In this document: piece by piece, positions 19,639 through 20,987 of the stretch | Position numbering within the stretch: position 1 is the first letter of the stretch | Layout: every line of letters starts with the position of its first letter | NCBI GenBank assembly: GCA_021813235.1 | Contig: JAKALG010000005.1 | Coordinates: forward strand, 1-20,987 | DNA: 20,987 nt | Reading direction: 5' to 3' | Source of the DNA: a bacterium | Lineage (GTDB): Bacteria; Patescibacteria; Paceibacteria; UBA9973 | Notes under the pieces: generated by a model | Told to the model about the DNA's origin: nothing | Database searches by the model: none | What the model saw: only the letters and a program-made list of their open reading frames with translations | Translations under genes and position numbers: made by a program

Positions 19639-20987
19639 CAATTATAGACGGGAAGAAAACAAGTCCAGTAAGGGAAATATTTTTAAAGAGAAAAAGCCAC
19701 GAACAGCAAAAGAGCTTTCGGATAAAAAACGAGAGAAGATAATTCTTTGGAATACGTTTTTTAGAAGAAATCCAAATCGATTTATTCAAACCTATTTGCA
19801 AATAAAATTACACCCATATCAAAAACTAATGATTTGGATGTTGCAACGGTCTAAACTCGCCTATATTGTTGCTTCGAGAGCAACGGCTAAATCGTTTATA
19901 ATTGGATTGTGGGCAATTGTTCTGGCGATACTATATCCAAATATTATAGTTGTTATTGCAAGTAAAACCCTGTCTCAAAGCGGAAATGTAATCAAAGAAA
20001 AAGTAAAATACTTTTATGATAATTTTCCAAATGTAAGAAGAGAAATAGCTTCCATAACAACTAATCCGAATTTGTATGAATGCCTTTTCCATAATGGAAG
20101 TGCAATCAGAGCGGTTGTCAGTAATGAAAATTCACGCTCTAAGAGATGCAATTATTTGATTTTGGATGAATCCAGAATAGTTCCAAAAGAAATTTTGGAC
20201 TCTGTTCTCATTCCTTTTTTGTTTCAAAGAACACCGCCTTACCGTCTTACACCCGAATATCAAAACGATGAAAAACTAAAGGAAAACGGGATTATATCCT
20301 ATATAACTTCTTGTGGATGGAAGCAAGAGTATTGGTTTGAAATGGTCAAAAAGACCATCAAAAGAATGTTGCATGGGGATGAAACTGCAAACTTTTTAGC
20401 TCTTGATTATATGCTTACTATTTTTCACAACATAAAAAGTAAGGAAATGATAGAGAACGAAACTGCGGATATGGATGAAATAACAAAGCAGACAGAATAT
20501 CAAAACATTCCGGCTGGTAGTTCATCCAAATCATATTATAAATCAAACATGTTTCCTAGAAATATGAAAAGAGCTTTTTATCCACAAAGGATGGAAAACT
20601 TCCAAAAAAAGAATCCTTATGACATAAAAAAAATAGATGGAGAAATACGGGTCTTGTCTATGGACGTTAGCACAAGAGCAAATAAAAACAATGACCAAAG
20701 TGCGATTGGAATAATCCGCTTACTCCCAACATCCAAAGGATATTCTAGACATCTCATGTATTTGGAGGTGTCCAAAGGGCAGTCAACTGTTACTCAGGCG
20801 CTATCGGTTAAACGTTTATGGGATGATGCTCAAATTGATTATATTGTTCTTGATCTTCAGCAAGCGGGAATATCAATTTATGATACTTTGACTCAAACCA
20901 CAATAGACGAGGTAAGGGGAAAAACATATGAGGGATTTACGGTATTTCCTCACTATTCATTGGACGAAAAACTTATAGCGGAACTGC
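19625..20987 (+). CDS. terL: Terminase large subunit, C-terminus beyond the right edge
   Basis: The ATG at 19625 overlaps the preceding gene; 454 residues are visible. The ATPase domain shows the entry LHPYQKLMIWMLQRS, Walker A-like SRATAKS (84-90, with K89), and Walker B YLILDES with D181/E182. The nuclease domain begins VLSMDVSTRANKNNDQSAIG, with the first metal-binding Asp at 347, and YIVLDLQQAG supplies the next strand. The enzyme pumps DNA into procapsids and cuts concatemers. The remainder of the nuclease domain is outside the window. Confidence 0.9.
   Translation, partial: MPSYSNYRREENKSSKGNIFKEKKPRTAKELSDKKREKIILWNTFFRRNPNRFIQTYLQIKLHPYQKLMIWMLQRSKLAYIVASRATAKSFIIGLWAIVLAILYPNIIVVIASKTLSQSGNVIKEKVKYFYDNFPNVRREIASITTNPNLYECLFHNGSAIRAVVSNENSRSKRCNYLILDESRIVPKEILDSVLIPFLFQRTPPYRLTPEYQNDEKLKENGIISYITSCGWKQEYWFEMVKKTIKRMLHGDETANFLALDYMLTIFHNIKSKEMIENETADMDEITKQTEYQNIPAGSSSKSYYKSNMFPRNMKRAFYPQRMENFQKKNPYDIKKIDGEIRVLSMDVSTRANKNNDQSAIGIIRLLPTSKGYSRHLMYLEVSKGQSTVTQALSVKRLWDDAQIDYIVLDLQQAGISIYDTLTQTTIDEVRGKTYEGFTVFPHYSLDEKLIAEL

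Overview
The window is an AT-rich stretch of a tailed double-stranded DNA phage (or prophage). The clearest anchors are a large terminase subunit cut by the right edge, a GH25 endolysin, three tRNAs, an HU-like protein and a single-subunit RNA polymerase of the RdRP/YonO type. Ribosome-binding sites are strong (AAGGAG(G), very often AAGGAGTC). Several promoters are TTGACA-17-TGTGATATACT, which is the Gram-positive style TRTGn extended -10. The spike-like protein has Thr-Pro-Thr linkers of the kind common in secreted proteins of Anaerolineae (Chloroflexota). A monoderm host, possibly Chloroflexota, is therefore an inference and not a demonstrated fact.

Left arm (1-2868, minus strand): a leftward operon of small accessory genes. 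It includes an orphan HicA-like toxin, two zinc-motif proteins, a 20-residue microprotein and several unknowns. It is driven by sigma70-like promoters plus two members of a distinctive promoter class with direct repeats of TGCAATG exactly 20 bases before the -10 box. Region 2869-3119 is a divergent control region. Rightward from 3120 to 5215 lies a second cassette of small genes (a kinase-like protein followed by six short proteins), interleaved with intrinsic terminators and two more TGCAATG promoters. The sites GANTC are several-fold enriched across 1-5.2 kb but not further right.

Middle (5216-11411): an AT-rich gap with four iteron-like repeats, a weak reading frame, three copies of a 14-base repeat ahead of a promoter, a small membrane protein, a winged-helix protein and a DUF6166-like protein. 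Then comes the 902-residue polymerase (DVDGD active-site motif), with a leader carrying a promoter, a short peptide frame and a terminator-like hairpin. It is translationally coupled to a zinc-motif protein and followed by an HU-like protein.

RNA cluster (11389-11785): a consensus promoter, three back-to-back hairpins, tRNA-Pro(TGG), a 154-base segment closed by a 15-pair stem with a possible pseudoknot, and tRNA-Gln(TTG). The middle segment looks like an uncharacterised non-coding RNA that tRNA processing would release. A DEDDy exonuclease follows.

Right arm (12786-20987): a terminator inside the leader of the tail/lysis module, then a secreted-looking beta-helix protein, GH25 endolysin, SH3-like protein and an unknown protein in one operon. 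After these come a 20-base perfect inverted repeat, tRNA-Thr(TGT), an HNH-family protein, a zinc-ribbon protein in the small-terminase position and the large terminase. A workable model is that host polymerase transcribes the early genes and the phage polymerase gene, and the phage enzyme then transcribes later genes, as YonO does for SPbeta; no recognition sequence for it could be identified here.
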